A stretch of DNA of 64,000 nucleotides from Sphingomonas sp. IBVSS2 (GTDB taxonomy: Bacteria > Pseudomonadota > Alphaproteobacteria > Sphingomonadales > Sphingomonadaceae). This document shows, one piece after another, positions 61,331-64,000 of the stretch. The notes beneath the pieces were generated by a model. That model ran no database searches, was not told the DNA's origin, and saw only the letters and a program-made list of their open reading frames with translations. Location of the stretch: NCBI RefSeq assembly GCF_002127225.1, contig NZ_NFUR01000003.1, positions 434,001-498,000 on the forward strand, given 5' to 3'. The first letter of the stretch is position 1. Each line of letters opens with the position of its first letter. The translations under genes were made by a program, and so were the position numbers.

Positions 61331-63640
61331 ATGACTCTGCCTGTCGAGACCGATGCCAACGCCCCCTATCTCCAGGGCCTGAACCCGCCCCAGCGCGAGG
61401 CGGTACTGACGGCCGAGGGGCCGGTGCTCGTGCTGGCCGGCGCGGGCACGGGCAAGACCGCGGCGCTCACCGCCCGCCTCGCCCATCTGCTCTGGACCCG
61501 CCGCGCCTATCCCAGCGAGATCCTGGCGGTCACCTTCACCAACAAGGCGGCGCGCGAGATGAAGGAGCGCGTCGGCCGTCTCGTCGGCGCGGCGGTGGAG
61601 GGCATGCCCTGGCTCGGCACCTTCCACGCGATCGGCGCCAAGATGCTGCGCCGCCATGCCGAGCTCGTCGGCCTGCAGTCCAATTTCACCATCCTCGATA
61701 CCGACGACCAGCTTCGCCTGATCAAGCAACTGATCCTCGCGGCGGACCTCGACGAGAAGCGCTGGCCCGCCCGCCAGCTCGCCGGGCTGATCGACGAGTG
61801 GAAGAACAAGGGCCTGACGCCCGCCGAGATCGGCGCGGGCGAGTCCGAACGTTATGCGAATGGCCGCGGCGCCGCGCTCTACCATCTCTATCAGGAGCGG
61901 CTGAAGGCGCTCAACGCCTGCGACTTCGGCGACCTGCTCCTCCACATGCTGGTGATCCTCAAGACGCACCGCGACGTGCTGGAAAGCTATCAGCAGCGCT
62001 TCCGCTACATATTGGTCGACGAGTATCAGGACACCAACGCCGTCCAGTATCTCTGGCTTCGCCTCCTCGCCCAGGAGCGCAAGAACATCTGCTGCGTCGG
62101 CGACGACGACCAGTCGATCTATTCGTGGCGCGGCGCGCTGGTCGAGAACATCCTGAAGTTCGAGAAGGACTTCCCTGGGGCAAAGGTGATCAGGCTCGAG
62201 CAGAATTACCGCTCGACCCGGCATATCCTCGCCGCCGCATCGGGCGTGATCGCCAACAATAGCGGCCGCCTCGGCAAGACGCTGTGGACCGACAAGGACC
62301 AGGGCGAGAAGGTCAAGGTGCTTGGCGTGTGGGACGGCCCCGAAGAGGCCCGGCGCGTCGGCGAGGAGATCGAGGGCGCCCAGCGGGGCGGCAAGAGCCT
62401 CGACGACATGGCGATCCTCGTCCGCGCCCAGCACCAGACCCGCGAATTCGAGGACCGGTTCATCGCGATCGGCCTGCCCTATCGCATCATCGGCGGCTTC
62501 CGCTTCTATGAGCGCCAGGAGATCCGCGACGCCCTCGCCTATCTCCGCGTCGTGGCGCAACCGGCGGACGATCTCGCCTTCGAGCGCATCGTCAACGTTC
62601 CCAAGCGCGGCCTGGGCGACAAGGCGCTGGCAAAGGTCCACCAATATGCCCGCGCCGAGGGAATCCCGCTCACCACCGCCGCCGCGCGCATCCTCGACAC
62701 CGACGAGCTGACGCCCCAGGCCCGCCGCGCGCTCGGCAACCTGGTCGGCGACATGGCGCGCTGGCGGGGCATGGGCAACGACCTCCAGCATCCGGACCTC
62801 GCCCGCATCATCCTCGACGAGAGCGGCTATACCGCGATGTGGCAGGCCGACCGCACCGCCGAGGCTGCCGGACGGCTCGAGAATTTGAGCGAGCTCGTCC
62901 GCGCGATGGAGGAATATGAGACGCTCGGCGCCTTTCTCGAGCATGTCTCCCTCGTCATGGACAATGAGGGACAGCGCGACGAGCCCAAGGTGACGATCAT
63001 GACGATCCATGCCGCCAAGGGGCTGGAGTTCGACACCGTGTTCCTAGCCGGCTGGGAGGAAGGCATCTTCCCCTCGCAGCGCGCCCTCGACGAGGGGGGG
63101 CTCGCCTCGCTGGAGGAGGAGCGCCGGCTGGCCTATGTCGCGATCACCCGCGCGCGGCGCCAGGCAACCATCCTCCACGCCGCCAATCGCCGCATCTACG
63201 GCCAGTGGAATTCGAGCATCCCGAGCCGCTTCGTGGCCGAACTGCCCGAGGCGCATATCGAGAGCGAAAGCACGATGACCGGCGGCGCCTCGCTATGGCA
63301 GGCGAACTGGAGCGAGCGCAGCGATCCCTTCGCGGACGTATCACGCGGGACCGGGCGCGGCCCGGGCTGGCAGCGCGCCGCGGGGGTGGACATGAAGAAC
63401 CCCGGCGGCAGCTTCACTTCGCGAACGTTCAGCCGCGAACCGGCCCGGGTGGTGGAAAGCCGCGCCTCGGCGGTGAGCTTCGGCGCCAAGCCGCGCGACG
63501 ACCTGTCGCTGGGGATGCGCGTGTTCCACCAGAAGTTCGGCTATGGCGTGATCGCCGAGATCGAGGGGAACAAGCTCGAGATCGACTTCGAACAGGCCGG
63601 GCGGAAGCGGGTCATGGATTCGTTTGTGACGGTGGGGTGA
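61331..63640 (+). CDS. uvrD: UvrD/PcrA-type DNA helicase
   Basis: A 769-residue superfamily I 3'-5' helicase. Walker A GAGTGKT (37-43), motif II VDEYQDTN, motif III DDDQSIYSWRGA, motif IV QNYRSTRHIL, motif VI in VAITRARRQA, and a C-terminal Tudor-like domain (GMRVFHQKFGYGVIAEIEGNKLEIDFE). It removes UvrC and clears DNA during repair and replication. The ATG at 61331 lies 4 bp after the SOS box, without a Shine-Dalgarno. It is followed by an AT-richer region. Confidence 0.95.
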   Translation: MTLPVETDANAPYLQGLNPPQREAVLTAEGPVLVLAGAGTGKTAALTARLAHLLWTRRAYPSEILAVTFTNKAAREMKERVGRLVGAAVEGMPWLGTFHAIGAKMLRRHAELVGLQSNFTILDTDDQLRLIKQLILAADLDEKRWPARQLAGLIDEWKNKGLTPAEIGAGESERYANGRGAALYHLYQERLKALNACDFGDLLLHMLVILKTHRDVLESYQQRFRYILVDEYQDTNAVQYLWLRLLAQERKNICCVGDDDQSIYSWRGALVENILKFEKDFPGAKVIRLEQNYRSTRHILAAASGVIANNSGRLGKTLWTDKDQGEKVKVLGVWDGPEEARRVGEEIEGAQRGGKSLDDMAILVRAQHQTREFEDRFIAIGLPYRIIGGFRFYERQEIRDALAYLRVVAQPADDLAFERIVNVPKRGLGDKALAKVHQYARAEGIPLTTAAARILDTDELTPQARRALGNLVGDMARWRGMGNDLQHPDLARIILDESGYTAMWQADRTAEAAGRLENLSELVRAMEEYETLGAFLEHVSLVMDNEGQRDEPKVTIMTIHAAKGLEFDTVFLAGWEEGIFPSQRALDEGGLASLEEERRLAYVAITRARRQATILHAANRRIYGQWNSSIPSRFVAELPEAHIESESTMTGGASLWQANWSERSDPFADVSRGTGRGPGWQRAAGVDMKNPGGSFTSRTFSREPARVVESRASAVSFGAKPRDDLSLGMRVFHQKFGYGVIAEIEGNKLEIDFEQAGRKRVMDSFVTVG

Positions 63641-63651
63641 ACCCATAAAGG

Positions 63652-64000
63652 CTATTCACACGAATATCCCAGCTTATTTATGATGTCTTTGGTTATAGGT
63701 GATGATGCGCGAAAAATAGCGCCGTCATCCACCGCAAGGACAGCCTCGACAACATTCTTCCTGACATCCTCCCGGGAAATACCAGTCCTCGGGGGCTGGA
63801 ACGCAAAATCGACTCTCGATTTCTGCGTTCCGATATTGACTATTCTAACGTCAGCAATTCCATCGCCCTTGGCCAGGAGAGAATATATTTTCTCGACATG
63901 ATCGGAGTTCACCTCAGCCGAAAGCCCATAAATATATGGCTTACTTGCAATGCTCCTTGCCTGCGACACCCCATTATTGACAATATTTCCGATATTTCTC
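63652..64000 (-). CDS. Partial unknown gene in AT-richer DNA
   Basis: An open frame of at least 116 codons runs off the window end with no in-frame start needed. Its residues include SRVDFAFQPPRTGISREDVRKNVVEAVLAVDD and end GYSCE. Codon use is clearly more AT-rich than in every other gene of the window, suggesting acquisition. Convergent with uvrD (11 bp). I recognise no family. Confidence 0.55.
   Translation of the reverse strand, partial: RNIGNIVNNGVSQARSIASKPYIYGLSAEVNSDHVEKIYSLLAKGDGIADVRIVNIGTQKSRVDFAFQPPRTGISREDVRKNVVEAVLAVDDGAIFRASSPITKDIINKLGYSCE

Overview
The window is GC-rich, densely packed chromosomal DNA that looks like a sphingomonad (Alphaproteobacteria, Sphingomonadales; Sphingomonas or a close relative). 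The basis is gene content: a two-Sm-domain Hfq, the run dusB-ntrB-ntrC-ntrY-ntrX, a fused IspDF, an HdaA-type DnaA regulator next to ppk1/ppx, RatA beside LipA, and accD/folC behind trpF-trpB-trpA. There is no rRNA, tRNA, insertion sequence, phage or CRISPR array that I can see. Most of it is core genome, with small accessory inserts.

Layout. 1-8.6 kb (mostly minus): dusB-ntrBC-ntrYX nitrogen-signalling run, then hfq and the start of hflX, with a guanidinium exporter gene (gdx) facing the other way between ntrX and hfq behind a hairpin-rich leader. 9.3-16.4 kb: ispDF, a repeat-filled gap, pncC, ratA, lipA, carbonic anhydrase, an ankyrin protein, PPK2, a DUF805 protein and an exported unknown. 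16.4-22.3 kb (minus): a serine hydrolase, D-lactate dehydrogenase, L-serine dehydratase, aspS. 22.4-25.2 kb (plus): two unknowns, RNase D, and two tandem I78-type inhibitor lipoproteins. 25.3-30.8 kb (minus): ppx, ppk1, hdaA and a DUF2066-like protein, coupled by 4-bp overlaps or a 5-bp gap. 30.9-38.2 kb (plus): purM, purN, a YjbR-like protein, a small acidic protein, an EEP phosphodiesterase overlapping a patatin-like lipase, lapA-like, pyrF. 38.2-40.5 kb: a divergent SDR/HxlR pair with a candidate operator, GNAT, a P-loop kinase. 40.5-45.9 kb (plus): trpF, trpB, a small membrane-protein gene, trpA, accD, folC. 46-55.5 kb: DUF6628, DUF2939, TPR and AmpG-like genes, a Rieske oxygenase, a lone receiver protein, rluB, rsmD, an aspartic protease with a PDZ-like end, and an MHS transporter. 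55.7-64 kb: NHL protein, second serine hydrolase, Pit phosphate transporter under a three-repeat Pho box, an exported protein, an amber-interrupted microgene, UvrD/PcrA helicase with an alphaproteobacterial SOS box, and the edge of an AT-richer region.

Themes. Phosphate and polyphosphate recur: PPK2, PPX, PPK1 and a Pho-boxed Pit transporter, though they are not one operon. RNA and ribosome control is well represented (Hfq, HflX, DusB, RNase D, RluB, RsmD). Short inverted repeats of the intergenic type recur, and at purN and folC their right arms appear to supply the Shine-Dalgarno sequence.

I did not find a clearly new multi-gene system. The best leads are the asymmetric tandem Hfq, the gdx leader with an ACGG-loop hairpin, the coupled small membrane gene between trpB and trpA, the Pho box and SOS box sites, and the interrupted microgene.
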